Part shown: in pieces, positions 12,301 to 23,940 of the stretch | How positions within the stretch are numbered: the first letter of the stretch is position 1 | Layout of the letters: every line of letters starts with the position of its first letter | From: Archivesica marissinica | Taxonomy: Eukaryota > Mollusca > Bivalvia > Venerida > Vesicomyidae | Assembly: GCA_014843695.1 (NCBI GenBank) | Contig: CM026386.1 | Location: 18,839,973 to 18,903,972 of the forward strand | Direction of reading: 5' to 3' | DNA: 64,000 nucleotides | Position numbers and translations under genes: made by a program | Notes under the pieces: model-generated | Databases searched by the model: none | The model's input: the letters and a program-made list of their open reading frames with translations, nothing else | Told to the model about the DNA's origin: nothing

Positions 12301-12540
12301 TTATGTCATTCCTGGAGAACAGCCGAACTATGGCATTGCTGGAGAACAGCCGAACTATGTCATTCCTGGAGAACAGCCGTGCTATGGCATTGCTGGAGAA
12401 CAGCCGAACTATGGCATTGCTGGAGAACAGCCGAACTATGTCATTCCTGGAGAACAGCCGAACTATGTCATTGCTGGATAACAGCCGAACTATGTCATTG
12501 CTGGAGAACAGCCGAACTATGTCATCGCTGTATCTAGAAA
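9346..12540. repeat. 27 bp minisatellite, ~118 units, with ~1.4 kb higher-order duplication
   Basis: The unit is GAACAGCCGAACTATGTCAT plus TGCTGGA, with variants in the last bases (TGCAGA, TTGTGA, TGGTGA) and TATGGC or TATACC in place of TATGTC. Rare markers recur at offsets of about 1474, 1420 and 1392 bp (for example the 1 bp shortened unit at 10215 and 11689, and the truncated unit near 10521 and 11941). So about 1.4 kb of array was duplicated in tandem, with later gain or loss of whole units. The 27 bp period keeps frames open for up to 649 codons on the plus strand; this is not evidence of coding. Confidence 0.97.
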
Positions 12541-13688
12541 AGCCGATGTTTACCATAACTAAAGAACAGTCGATCTATTATAATGTCTGGAGAGCAGCCG
12601 GATAATTCGTTGTACAATCACTGTAAACCAGGGATGGCAAGAATAGCGATTGTGGTATTCGAATATTCGATGCAATTCTATCAAAAACTCAAAACCAATC
12701 AAACTCTTATAAACATTGCGTAAACGTCATCTTCTTCCTATAAGGCCATGCAAATATAACGACGACTCATTATTATTATTGTTATCAGTCACTGTACATT
12801 CATGGGCGTTTTCACAAATGAAACCATTGTTACTTGCACTGCTGTAAACTTTACATTTCAAATATCCTAATTTGGACTCAATATGGCGTTACCTTCCATA
12901 CGATGATGTTTCACAATGGCGTCAAATACATGACAAGAACAAAGCATGACCACTTCACAAACCATCCAAGAACTTCCGTTTATCGGAATCTTAATAAATG
13001 TACATCGAGTACCACCACCATTTTAGTGAGTCGTTTTATGATTTCTTTCAATATCAGCACGTGGTTGTTCTCAATATCCCGTCATGCCTGTCGACCAATA
13101 GCCGGATATACGTGTGTCTCGTCTGCGGAGAAAACGAAACCAGAAGAAAATTCATCACTGTTCATTAACAGATCAATTATAAGCAGTGAATTAGACAGCA
13201 GATTCATAAAGACTCCACATGTGTCCCATAGAATTTTGTCATTTCTCTGAAGTATTGTTTATTCATGCAAATAAAACGGAAGTAATAGGAACGCGGGCGT
13301 GCGTTCTTCTTGATTGCTTTTCAACAATACCGGAAGTTGACGGAAGTCTTTCAAGGACGCCGTTCAAGATTTTTCCGTTAAAAGTTAGTTTCGTCTTTTG
13401 TTTTTTGCACTTCGATTTTGTACAGAAATGTGCAACAGAGCAAATATGATTTCGTTATTTCTGTGTGAAGATTGTTCCTTCAGACCGGGCAGCCAATAAT
13501 TAAGGCCAGACCTGCTATAATATTAGTTGATGGACGTGACTCTATTTTGTATATTTTATTATTGCAAACTGATGTGTGACATTCGCAATCATTATCAAAC
13601 ATTGTTTAATTAATTGAATCACTCTCGATGCCTCCCTCATTCCTGATGAAATGCATTGCCCTGAGGTTAATCTACGAAGTCTTCGCGG
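12541..13688. other. Noncoding spacer with hAT-like and SINE-1 remnants
   Basis: Near 12630-12680 the sequence CAGGGATGGCAAGAATAGCG followed by TATTCGAATATTCG matches an element also seen near 58688; a CAGGGATGG-type end is common in hAT-related MITEs. Near 13615-13665 there is a short, diverged SINE-1 minus-strand fragment (CTCATTCCTGATGAAATGC). No gene is recognised; the open frame at 12834-13250 has no features of a known family. Confidence 0.4.
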
Positions 13689-14830
13689 ACAGGGTATTCA
13701 TTGAACTACGGAGACTCCGCGGACAGCGTATACATTGAAATACGGAGGCTCCGCGGAAAACGTATACATTGAACTACGGAGGCTCCGCGGACAACGTATA
13801 CATTGAATTACGGGCTCCGCGGACAACGTATACATTGAACTACGGAGCTCCGCGGACAACGTATACATTGAACTACGGAGACTCCACGGACAGATTATAC
13901 ATTGAACTACGGAGGTTCCACGGACAGCGTATACATTGAACTACGGAGCTCCGCGGACAACGTATACATTGAACTACGGAGGCTCCGCGGACAACGTATA
14001 CATTGAATTACGGGCTCCGCGGACAACGTATATATTAAACTACGGAGGCTCCGCGGACAACGTATACATTGAACTACAGAGCTCCGCGGATAACGTATAC
14101 ATTGAACTACGGAGGCTCCGCGGACAACGTATACATTGAATTACGGGCTCCGCGGACAACGTATACATTGAACTACGGAGCTCCGCGGACAACGTATACA
14201 TTGAACTACGGAGACTCCACGGACAGATTATACATTGAACTACGGAGGTTCCACGGACAGCGTATACATTGAACTACGGAGGCTCCGCGGACAACGTATA
14301 CATTGAACTACGGAGGCTCCGCGGACAGCGTATACATTGAACTACGGAGGTTCCGCCGACAACGTATGCATTGAACTACGGAGTTCCGTGGACAACGTAT
14401 ACATTGAACTACGTAGGATCTGCAGACAACGTAGAACTACGGAGGCTCCACGGACAATGAAGAACAACGGCGGCTCCACGGACAACGTACACCTACGGAG
14501 GCTCCGCGGACAACGTATAATTACGGAGGTTCCACGGACAACGTAGAACTACAGAGGCTCCGCCGACAGCGTATACATTGAACTACGGAGGTTCCACCGA
14601 CAACGTATACATTGAACTACGGAGCTCCTCGGACAAGGTATACATTGAACTACGTAGGCTCCGTTGACAACGTAGAACTACGGAGGCTCCACGGACAACG
14701 TATAACTACGGCGGCTCCACGGACAACGTACACCTACGGAGGCTCCGCGGACAACGTAGAACTACGGAGGTTCCACGGACAACTACCGCGGACAGACAAT
14801 ACATTGAACTACGGAGCTCCGCGCAACGTC
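13689..14830. repeat. ~34 bp minisatellite, ~33 units
   Basis: The unit reads GGCTCCGCGGACAACGTATA CATTGAACTACGGA with frequent 1-2 bp length variants. Its CTCCGCGGA core is nearly palindromic and contains CCGCGG. From about 14400 onward units become shorter and lose CATTGAACTA, so the 3' part is more degenerate. Confidence 0.95.
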
Positions 14831-15000
14831 TAGCCATATAATGATACCCTGAGCGGTCCGATGTTGCAGGAAAAGTCTGTCAGCGTGTGCGTAATCAATG
14901 TCGCAGTGCAAGTTGATAGACCGAGAGGCTTTTTTCTGGTTTTTCCAGTGTCAACTTTCGCGGCATAAGGACGCTCCAAATATGCTGGAGCATTGCACTT

Positions 15001-15620
15001 AGTTTATAAACTTTATACTAATTTATTATAGCTCGATTGCGAAAAGTTCTTACAACTTATATGAATCATTCTCGAGACTCATTCCTGATGGAACCCATCG
15101 CCATCTCTACGAGTGAGTGAGAAGAGGCAATGTGGAATTTAATGGCTGTCTTTATTTAAGCTGATTTCATACTAGTCTCATTCTCCCTTTTCTACTCTGT
15201 TAGACAAGTTCATATATATATCATTCATATTCCATAGCATATCATATATATAGTTTCTCTACTTTTCAGCTTTAACATTACTATATAATTGCAATATACT
15301 GTTCATTTAGAGTCCTATAATTTGATTTGTACATGGTAGATTAACTTTTTAAAATAAAGTCATTATTATTATTATTATAACTATTATTAATAATTTATTA
15401 TTATTATAAATGCATTGCCTAAGGGCACAATCGTAACGGCTATACAGTTGGGCGCGAACTCCGGGCCATTCGTGTGTGGTTTACGTTTATTTATCGTCGC
15501 TACCGGTTGCCCATATGAGCGACGCCTCCTGAAGAGATTAGTCATTTTAGATTTTGGAGGATGGTGCAATGATACAGACAGAGACCCATTCCAGAATCTC
15601 CGTCATTCGCACCTGTAGTC
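15001..15620 (-). mobile_element. SINE-1 copy split by two nested insertions
   Basis: Read on the minus strand, a SINE-1 is interrupted twice. At 15145-15407 a sequence ending in TTAAAATAAAGTCATTATTATT, like a LINE 3' end with a short-repeat tail, splits the TTTAAATGC motif. At 15473-15603 a 5'-truncated SINE-3 (tail B side on the left) sits between two CATTCG repeats (15467-15472 and 15604-15609), a probable target-site duplication. The remaining SINE-1 pieces join correctly in order. Confidence 0.8.
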
Positions 15621-15657
15621 TTGCACTTAATGTATGTTTTTTGTTGTTGTTTTTGTT

Positions 15658-15904
15658 TTGTTTAAACTTTATTTATTTTACAACGATTGCTAAGCAAGTT
15701 CTAACAACTTATATTAATCACTCTCGTTGGCGCGTATGAAAGCGTACATGTGGTAATTTGTGTGGCAGGAAACCGGAGTACCCGAAGAATACCCACCTGT
15801 CCGATCTAGCGACCACCGCATTTCACATAAGTCCCGGTCCGAGGGTCGAACCCGGGTTGCATTGGTGAGAAGCGAGCGCGGTAACCACTGCGCTAATCGG
15901 ACAG
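15658..15904 (-). mobile_element. SINE-2, near full length
   Basis: On the minus strand a tRNA-like head with A box TAGCGCAGTGG and B box GGGTTCGACCC is followed by a body with the tract GGGTACTCCGGTTTCCTG and by tail A (CGAGAGTGATTAATATAAG ... ATAAATAAAG). tRNA-derived heads mark RNA polymerase III retroposons. The CCGGGTACTCCGGTTTCCTCC-like core occurs in SINEs of several invertebrates (from memory). Confidence 0.9.
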
Positions 15905-16228
15905 ACAATTGCTCTGCATGAACGTATTGCAGGAACTGCTGGCTGAGACCAGTTCACATAACTGTTGGTTACTGGTTAGATTGCCGAACTTCAATATTGC
16001 TTTCCGATTATTCTGTTGCAGACAAATCCCACAAATGTACAATTGAGACAAAGGGAGAAAATACGAAACAGCTTACGGTGATGAAGCTAATCAAGAGTAG
16101 CTGCCCTTTAATATAGCTTTCAGTGAGAGAACATGCCGTTTAGACATAATGACTCCTTAGGGATTGGCCACAATCTAAATTTCGTATACATTAATGTGTT
16201 TTAGTCAAAAGCATATGTAAATGAGCTC

Positions 16229-16388
16229 GTATGAGCACGTTTGTGTCCTTAGGCAAGGCATTTAAATTCCACGTTGCCTGTTCTCTCTCCCTCGTAGTGA
16301 TGGATTCCATCAGGAATGAGGTCTCGAGAGAGATTAATATAAGTTGTAAGAACTTGTTTCGCAATCGAGCTAACATTATTTTGTAGAA
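16229..16388 (+). mobile_element. SINE-1, 5'-truncated
   Basis: It begins at CCTTAGGCAAGGCATTTAAA and runs through GATGGATTCCATCAGGAATG to tail A, lacking the tRNA head. 5' truncation is typical of LINE-type target-primed insertion. Confidence 0.9.
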
Positions 16389-16977
16389 ACTAAATGAGCT
16401 TTGTTCCGGAGATCTGAGAACCGTGGTTATTGATGTAAAAATTAAATTAAATTTAAAAGCGGATGTACAGTGTGAGACCACAAATACCTTCAGTGCCGTA
16501 GCTGGAAACTGAAAATGGCGGAGGCGAACATCCTAGGCTGGTGCGGGTGTTTGTCGGTGCATTTTGGTGTATGCTGAAGGAATTGAGTTAGGTAAACAAC
16601 GAGAGTTTTTCTATTACCTCTCTTGATGGATAAAGTCAGATTTATCCCTAAATGTATATTGGTCATTTTAGTTGGAATCCTTTGTTTTTACTGTTTTCGT
16701 TTAAACATATGTTGCGTTAGGATAAATGTAATTTTATCAAAATCGTGTTAATTAATTGAACCAATGTTTACAGTAAGGTATCCATTGGACATGCTAAATA
16801 AAAGGATATCTTTCGAAATTTAATAATTTCATAATTATAAGACGCGAATACGGATAAGAATGGAAAACATGTGGTGCAAAGGGAAATGCGATCAAAACAG
16901 GGGAAACCAATTAAGAGGACCGATATACTATATTAGGAGTATTCAGGGACAGTAACGGACTGTTGTTGTTGTTGTTG
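16389..16977. other. Noncoding spacer, nothing recognised
   Basis: No gene or clear element is seen, apart from the TTG/TG run at 16962-16993 that is joined to the tail of the next SINE. Confidence 0.4.
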
Positions 16978-17283
16978 TTGTGTGTGTGTGTGTTTTATGT
17001 TTATTTATCGTCGCTACCGGTTGCCCATATGAGCGACGCCTCCTGAAGAGATTAGTCATTTTAGAGTTTTGGAGGATAGTGCAATGAGACAGACAGAGAC
17101 CCATTCCAGAGTATCCTCTGGTTCTTTTACGTGCACGATGCAAAGCACCGACACGAGACCTCGGTTTAACGTCCCATCTGAAAGACTGTTAATTTTATTA
17201 GGGTCAGACGGGGGATCGCACCTGTGATCCCTGTGATCTCTGTGATCCCTGGATTACAAGTCCAGCGTGTTACCACTATAGAC
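16978..17283 (-). mobile_element. SINE-3, near full length
   Basis: On the minus strand a tRNA-type head (GTGGTAACACGCTGGACTTG) is followed by the body and by tail B, whose stem GTCGCTCATATGGGCAACCG ... TAGCGACGATAAATAAAC can fold. The B-box region is altered by a local CCTGTGATCCCTGTGATCTC triplication. Confidence 0.88.
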
Positions 17284-17285
17284 TA

Positions 17286-17536
17286 ATGTTTTTTGTTTTT
17301 GTTTTGTTTACGTTTATTTATCGTCGCTACCGGTTGCCCATATGAGCAACGCCTCCTGAAGAGATTAGTTATTTTAGATTTTTGGAGGATAGTGCATGAT
17401 ACAGACAGAGACCCATTCCAGAATCTCCTCTGGTTCTTTTACGTGCACGGTGTACAGCACCGACACGAGACCACGGTTTAACGTCCCATCTGAAAGACTG
17501 TTAATTTTATTAGGGTCAGACGGGGGATCGGGGGAC
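17286..17536 (-). mobile_element. Second SINE-3 in tandem, head lost
   Basis: A second SINE-3 in the same orientation follows only a few bases away. It runs from tail B through the body to GTCAGACGGGGGATCG, where the 22 bp array starts. The tRNA head is missing, presumably lost when the array formed or expanded. Confidence 0.88.
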
Positions 17537-17539
17537 ACT

Positions 17540-18182
17540 ATGCAGCTCGTACGTACATGTTTTGCAGCTAGTATGTACATGTTTTGCAGCTAGTATGTAC
17601 ATGTTTTGCAGCTTGTATGTACATGTTTTGCAGCTAGTATGTACATGTTTTGCAGCTAGTATGTACATGTTTTGCAGCTAGTATGTACATGTTTTGCAGC
17701 TCGTACGTACATGTTTTGCAGCTAGTATGTACATGTGTTGCAGCTTGTATGTACATGTGTTGCAGCTTGTATGTACATGTGTTGCAGCTTGTATGTACAT
17801 GTGTTGTAGCTTGTATGTACATGTGTTGCAGCTTGTATGTACATGTGTTGCAGCTTGTATGTACATGTGTTGCAGCTTGTATGTACATGTGTTGCAGCTT
17901 GTATGTACATGTGTTGCAGCTTGTATGTACATGTGTTGCAGCTTGTATATACATGTGTTGCAGCTTGTATGTACATGTGTTGCAGCTTGTATGTACATGT
18001 GTTGCAGCTTGTATGTACATGTGTTGCAGCTTGTATGTACATGTGTTGCAGCTTGTATGTACATGTGTTGCAGCTTGTATGTACATGTGTTGCAGCTTGT
18101 ATGTACATGTGTTGCAGCTTGTATGTACATGTGTTGCAGCTTGTATGTACATGTGTTGCAGCTAGTATACATGTACATGTTT
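17540..18182. repeat. 22 bp minisatellite (TGTACATG type), ~29 units
   Basis: The unit is GCAGCTTGTATGTACATGTG TT, with an edge variant having GCAGCTAG and TTTT. It contains the palindromes TGTACA and ACATGT. The two variants are segregated: AGTATG/TTTT units at the 5' edge, TTGTATG/GTGTT units inside. The unit is stop-free in several frames on both strands, giving spurious open frames. Confidence 0.97.
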
Positions 18183-18284
18183 TAGTTTAAACATATTTTA
18201 TTTTATCAATATTTACATCATGTTGTAACATTAATATACAAGAACAAATGGATTAAATCGGAAGCTAGTAGCTTAAATGGTTAC

Positions 18285-18562
18285 ATGTTTTGCAGCTTGT
18301 AGCTTGTATGTACATGTTTGCAGCTAGTATGTACATGTTTGCAGCTTGTATGTACATGTTTTGCAGCTAGTATGTACATGTTTTGCAGCTAGTATGTACA
18401 TGTTTTGCAGCTAGTATGTACATGTTTTGCAGCTTGTATGTACATGTTTTGCAGCTAGTATGTACATGTTTTGCAGCTAGTATGTTCATGTTTTGCAGCT
18501 AGTATGTACATGTTTTGCAGCTAGTATGTTCATGTTTTGCAGCTTGTATGTACATGTGTTGT
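18285..18562. repeat. Separated block of the same 22 bp array
   Basis: About 12 further units of the 22 bp repeat, mostly the AGTATG/TTTT variant, lie after a ~100 bp interruption (18183-18284). The interruption resembles a dispersed element also found at about 29970-30080 (GTTTAAACATATTTTAT ... GCTTAAATGG), which suggests insertion into a once continuous array. Confidence 0.9.
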
Positions 18563-18885
18563 CTGTGAAGCCTCCACAATGCTGATCTTAACAAGCTTTG
18601 ATATCCGGACAGATACATACATTCTATGGTTCGTGTCCACTTAATATGCACGATGCATCTTGGACAATCCTGGCAGATCAATAGAGGCATGTCGTGCCTG
18701 TCCTCTGCATGTATCTGACTAGTCTAGTACAGTATCCTAGCTAAACGACCACGACGTGATATTCCTACTTTATCATTAATAAGAAATTGTTTCCAGCAGG
18801 AGATAAACATAACCAATTAGAGTTTGCTGGTCAATACAACGGTTCTTGCTCGTGTGCCTGTGAATACATGTAATTTCATGCACGT

Positions 18886-19118
18886 GTGTGTGTTTATGTT
18901 TATTTATCGTCGCTACCGGTTGCCAATATGAGCGACGCCTCCTGAAGAGATTAATCATTTTAGATTGTTGGAAGATAGTGCAATATTACAGACTAGAGAC
19001 CCTAATACAATTAACAGTCTTTCAGATGGGACATTAAACCGAGGTCTCGTGTCGGTGCTTTACACTGTGCACGTAAAAGAACCAGAGGAGACTCTGGAAT
19101 GACTACAGATCCGTCTGT
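18886..19118 (-). mobile_element. SINE-3 with internal inversion
   Basis: From 18886 to about 19000 the element reads as a normal minus-strand SINE-3 starting at tail B. From about 19001 to 19100 the next body segment is reverse-complemented (TTTCAGATGGGACATTAAAC and GTAAAAGAACCAGAGGAG), and then ACTACAGATCCGTCTG resumes in the original orientation. About 60 bp of head between the inversion and the end is missing. Confidence 0.85.
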
Positions 19119-19924
19119 GCGACACTACATCAGTGAACACGCACATTTATGCAGACTGTATTTTCCTATTATATGGTATAATTTTGTTCCAAATATTTGC
19201 CTCAACTACTGAGTATTTCAACTAATAAACAAACGTCGTGTACGCGGTTTGTTGACATAACAAAATAATGTAAACAGGGTCGACATACATGCGTAATACA
19301 ACCTGTGTATCCCGAATAACGAGATTTATGGTACAGATTTACCGTTACATCTCACAATTGTGCCTATGCATATTTATTTGTAGGCTAATCTTAATTAAAT
19401 TTATTATCTCTAAGCGACAGTATCAAGCGTTTAGTATAGATTACAATGACAAAGAAATGTCAATTCAGGAGCGTGGATGACCGGTATATGAAATCCTACA
19501 TTCACGTTTGAAAGTTTGTAGACCACAAATACACTGTGAATTGATTTAATATTTGTGTTCGAATGTATTCGGAAGAATTTGTAGTAGCAATGCATGTATA
19601 CGCGAACAATGCATTTCTTTGGCTTTTTGCGATGTAATGTCGCTTTAAAATTACTGGCATATAATAATGGAACACTGAAATAAGAAATTCTGTTCAGGAA
19701 TATGAGATATTACTTGTAGCATCTTTAATTATTGAAACCGACATTTGTCCGATATTATCCAGGACAAACTGACCACTGGATGACATTTTTGTTTCAATTA
19801 TTTCTAGTCAATGACACATGACAAGATCAATGGATGACAGAGCTATCATGTTAATGAAGTGAGTAATGCCACTCTATATAATCTGTTACAGTAGTATTGC
19901 GTTTAGAACGGAAAGAAGTAAAAT
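19119..19924. other. Noncoding spacer, nothing recognised
   Basis: AT-rich sequence without a recognisable gene or element. Confidence 0.4.
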
Positions 19925-20955
19925 CAAAATGTGAGCAGCTGGTCTGGGTACATCGAGGTTCTTGTCTGGGCATGCTATGCCGAGATGTTAGTCTGTGTAC
20001 ACCGAGATGCTGGTCTGGGTACGCCGAGATGCTGGTCTGGGTACGTCGAGATACTGGTCTTGGTACGCCGAGATGCTGGTCTGGGTATACGCCGAGATGC
20101 TGGTCTGGGTACGCCGAGATACTGGTCTGGGTATACGCCGAGATGCTGGTCTGGGTACGCCGAGATGCTGGTCTGGGTACGCCGAGATACTGGTCTTGGT
20201 ACGCCGAGATGCTGGTCTGGGTACGCCGAGATACTGGTCTTGGTACGCCGAGATGCTGGTTTGGGTACGCCGTGATACTGGTCTTGGTACGCCGAGATGC
20301 TGGTCTTGGTACGCCGAGATGCTGGTCTGGGTACGTCGAGATACTGGTCTGGGTACGCCGACATGCTGGTCTGGGTACGCCGAGATACTGGTCTTGGTAC
20401 GCCGAGATGCTGGTCTTGGTACGCCGAGATGCTGGTCTTGGTACGCCGAGATACTGATCTGGGTACGCCGAGATGCTGGGCAGGGTACGCCGAGATGCTG
20501 GTCTGGGTATACGCCGATATGCTGGTCTGGGTACGCCGAGATACTGGTCTGGGTACGCCGAGATACTGGTCTTGGTACGCCGAGATACTGGTCTGGGTAC
20601 GTCGAGATACTGGTCTGGGTACGCCGAGATGCTGGTCTGGGTACGCCGAGATACTGGTCTTGGTACGCCGAGATGCTGGTCTTGGTACGCCGAGATGCTG
20701 GTCTTGGTACGCCGAGATACTGATCTGGGTACGCCGAGATGCTGGGCAGGGTACGCCGAGATGCTGGTCTGGGTATACGCCGATATGCTGGTCTGGGTAC
20801 GTCGATATGCTGGTCTGGGTACGCCGAGATGTTGGTCTGGGTACGCCGAGATGCTGGTCTTGGTACGCCGAGATACTGATCTGGGTACGCCGAGATGCTG
20901 GGCAGGGTACGCCGAGATACTGGTCTTGGTACGCCGAGATGCTGGTCTGGGGCTC
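19925..20955. repeat. 22 bp minisatellite (GAGATGCTGG type), ~47 units
   Basis: The unit is GAGATGCTGGTCTGGGTACG CC, with variants GATACTGG, TCTTGG and TATACGCC. Blocks of variants recur in the same order (for example the GGGCAGGG units at 20477, 20743 and 20893), indicating multi-unit duplications. Open frames on both strands are artefacts of the repeat. Confidence 0.96.
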
Positions 20956-21265
20956 TCTGCAGTTTTCACTTATAGTCCTATCTTTTGATTGCATTTGATT
21001 TGTATATATGCCGATATGCTGGGCTGGGTACGCCGAGATGTTGGGTGCTGATTTGGGTATACGCCGAGATGCTGGTATGGGTACGCCGATATGTTGGTCT
21101 GGGGCTCTCTTCAGTTTTCACTTATAGTCCTATCTTTTGATTGCATTTGATGTGTATATATGCCGAGATGCTGGTATGGGTACGCCGATATGTTGGTCTG
21201 GGGCTCTCTTCAGTTTTCACTTATAGTCCTATCTTTTGATTGCATTTGATGTGTATATATGCCGA
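20956..21265. repeat. ~100 bp repeat, 3 copies, ending the 22 bp array
   Basis: Three copies of GGGGCTCTCTTCAGTTTTCA CTTATAGTCCTATC and following bases, each ending in 22 bp units (ATGCCGAGATGCTGG). The unique sequence at the array edge has been captured and co-amplified with the minisatellite. Confidence 0.9.
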
Positions 21266-22173
21266 GGGCTCATGGTAGATTAACTTTTATTAAATGAGTT
21301 CACTAGTGAAATAAATTCTTTATTATTCTCTAAATTTTAAAATTATAGCATGAATTGTAACGACATACATCTTGTGACAGAAAAACTTGAGAAATTATAC
21401 CAAGTATAAATACTATTTAATATAGGACTGGAATACTGTAAACATCACACAAACAGTCAGGTCGTAGATAATGGTTAATTTGAGCACATAACAACGACAG
21501 CGAAATTTGTTTGATGCCAAAAATATCTCTGCTCGTTCCGGTAATTGTAAAATCAGATGCCGCACCGTGTTCAAATTGCTTACGAGTGTCACTTTCAATT
21601 TCACCTAAATGAAGTATCTATAATTGCTTACTATAACAGTATGCAAATTGTCCCCAAATTGCACCAATTTGAAATTTCATCAAATTTTCGTTTAAATAAT
21701 CTAAAATCAATATCTACTGTAAATATACATTGTACATCTGTGTGGCATAGTGCTCACTCAACCACGAATATAAGTAAGTAAGTTTTTATTAAAGTGACAT
21801 GTGCACATTTCAACAAATATATATAGCAAATATTAAACAACAAGAAGACGCACCCGGCCCCGTGGGCCTATAAGTCACCTAATAATATGCATTCAATAAT
21901 AATTATATAGTGTGAACAGAAGTGATCTGATCATTAGATTAATAAATTGAAAATTGAAAAATATGGGGCTGTTCACAATTCATGTGGGTTATCAATGTAC
22001 AAAGTAATTAAGAACGTGTCCATAAGACACAGATGTCCCAGCTTCTTCTTTTATCTACAATGACAAGGTCCAATACCGTGACCTAATAGAGCGGTAGTAC
22101 AAACAAATCAGTCGAATGCACGCACGCACAAGAGCAGATGTGAGTCCCTCACATTGGAGCACAACAAGAATTA
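21266..22173. other. Noncoding spacer with a possible LINE 3' end
   Basis: CATGGTAGATTAACTTTTAT near 21270 is shared with the sequence ending the insertion at 15145-15407, so it may be part of a retroelement 3' end. Otherwise no gene or clear element is seen. Confidence 0.35.
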
Positions 22174-22408
22174 GTTTATACAAATTTATTTTAGCTCGAT
22201 TGCGAAACAAGTTATTTCAACTTATATAAATCACTCTCGAGACCTCATTCCTGATGGAATCCATCGCCACGAGGGAGAGAGAAGAGGCAACGTGGAATTT
22301 AAATGCCTTGCCTAAGGGCACAATCGTAACGGCGCCAGTGGGGCTCGAACTCCGGACCTTTCGCACCTGAAGCGAACGCGCATCCACTGCGCCATCACGA
22401 CTTCCACC
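22174..22408 (-). mobile_element. SINE-1, full-length reference copy
   Basis: On the minus strand: start GGAAGTCGTGATGGCGCAGT (A box), B box GAGTTCGAGCCCC, then CCTTAGGCAAGGCATTTAAA, GATGGATTCCATCAGGAATG, and tail A with the small hairpin AAGTT...AACTT before CTAAAATAAATTTGTATAAA. At about 235 bp it shows the full structure of this family. Confidence 0.93.
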
Positions 22409-22494
22409 AAGAATAATTGCAATGGTATACGATGCTATACAATACTGCCGCCATATATATAGACATTTTCTCTGAGTAATGATGCAAGTAAAGT

Positions 22495-22735
22495 AAAAGA
22501 AAATAACGTGTTTGTTTATTATAGTGTCACCCATCTTGAAAGGGCCAGCCATTTCTGACTTATGAGACACATCGTATGGAAGTACTTCCCGAATCCTATC
22601 CTTGTGGGCCAGGCACCAGGCAATCAGTAAACCATTATTTAACAAGCTGGTGGCTTATATCAGAATGAACCCCTGATGAACTTCGACCCTTCGGGACGCC
22701 TTAACCACTATACCACGGAGACGGCCATGGATATT
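22495..22735 (-). mobile_element. SINE-5
   Basis: The minus strand carries a tRNA-like head (CGTGGTATAGTGGTTAAGGC), CAGGGGTTCATTCTGATA, TAAATAATGG and a 3' part with GGCTGGCCCTTTCAAG and GGGTGACACTATAATAAACA. The plus-strand sequence at 50846-51160 has the same modules in the same order, which defines the family. Confidence 0.8.
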
Positions 22736-22739
22736 ACGG

Positions 22740-23110
22740 TCAACGACGAATGTTACGACCTATTTCTCAGACCAACGATGAATATTACGACCTATTTCTC
22801 AGACCAACGATGAATATTACGACCTATTTCTCAGACCAACGATGAATATTACGACCCATTTCTCCGAGCAACGATGAATGTCACAGTACGACCTATTTCT
22901 CTGATAAACGATGAATATTACGACTTATTTCTCAAATCAATGATGAATATTACGACCTATTTCTCAGACCAACGATGACTATTACGACCTATTTCTCAGA
23001 CCAACGATGAATATTGCGACCTATTTCTCAGACCAACGATGAATACTACGACCCATTTCTCAGACCAACAATGAATGTTACGACATATTTCTCAGATCAA
23101 CGATGAATGA
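22740..23110. repeat. ~32 bp minisatellite, ~11 units
   Basis: Imperfect copies of ACCAACGATGAATATTACGA CCTATTTCTCAG. Units vary by point changes and one has a small insertion. Confidence 0.93.
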
Positions 23111-23940
23111 TAAATATTTATACTCTGTAAGCATTCCCCTGCTGTATTATGGCGCCACTTCATGGTGCAGGGATAGTTAATCCTACCGCCAGTCCATTCC
23201 CCATGAACAAACTGGTATACACGCAGTGCACATATTAAACACTACCACCACACGCTATGATGTCTCTGTTGATATATCCCATACATCGAATCCATTCATT
23301 ATCACACAATACCCACCAATTTCACAATAGCCGAAAAGGACAAATGTGTCCATGTGTCCAATTCGCTACATATATATGGCTCCTTTTCGTTGAATATTCC
23401 TAGAGCATGGTGTAGAAAACATAGATATCTGACCCAGAAATACCACACAACAGGACAAATTCGCAAATTTAGGCGCGAACTACCTCGTTGTTTTCTTACT
23501 CCATCCAGCGCAGGACATATTTGTGGCGTTCGCCACAAGTGAAAATACATATTTCGGTGATCACGAGATGAACTATAATCCTACCTTTCACCAATAAACA
23601 CAAATCTTCCTTTTCTTTTATGATTTCCAATGATTTTGGCTAATATATTTATTTTCAAATTTCATACATTTAACTGCCCTGTCGGGAGCCTCATTGCACC
23701 TCAATACACAACCGCACAACCACTTATGTTAGTGTGACCGTCCGTGGATCCGGTTTAATTTTAAGATTAGTTTCTGCTTGCTGTCAAAATTAAAAACTAC
23801 AGACAAAACAAATTCATTAGAAATTAATTACTTTTATAAACATTTGTTCATGATTGTCAGGAAATAGCTAAAATACAAAAGCACACCCAATCGCGGAGGA
23901 ATACAAACGTGAAGCAGTGATAGAGAGATAAATAGAGATA
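23111..23940. other. Noncoding spacer, nothing recognised
   Basis: No recognisable gene. Two short opposite-strand open frames at 23302-23550 overlap each other and show no family motif. Confidence 0.4.

Noticed and set aside
9463..12605. 541-, 649- and 298-codon open frames with ENSRTMSLL or EQPNYGIAG repeats
   Set aside because: Artefact of a 27 bp repeat unit, with parallel frames open at the same time.
17634..18190. Cys-rich repeat open frames on both strands
   Set aside because: 22 bp repeat without stops on either strand; not coding.
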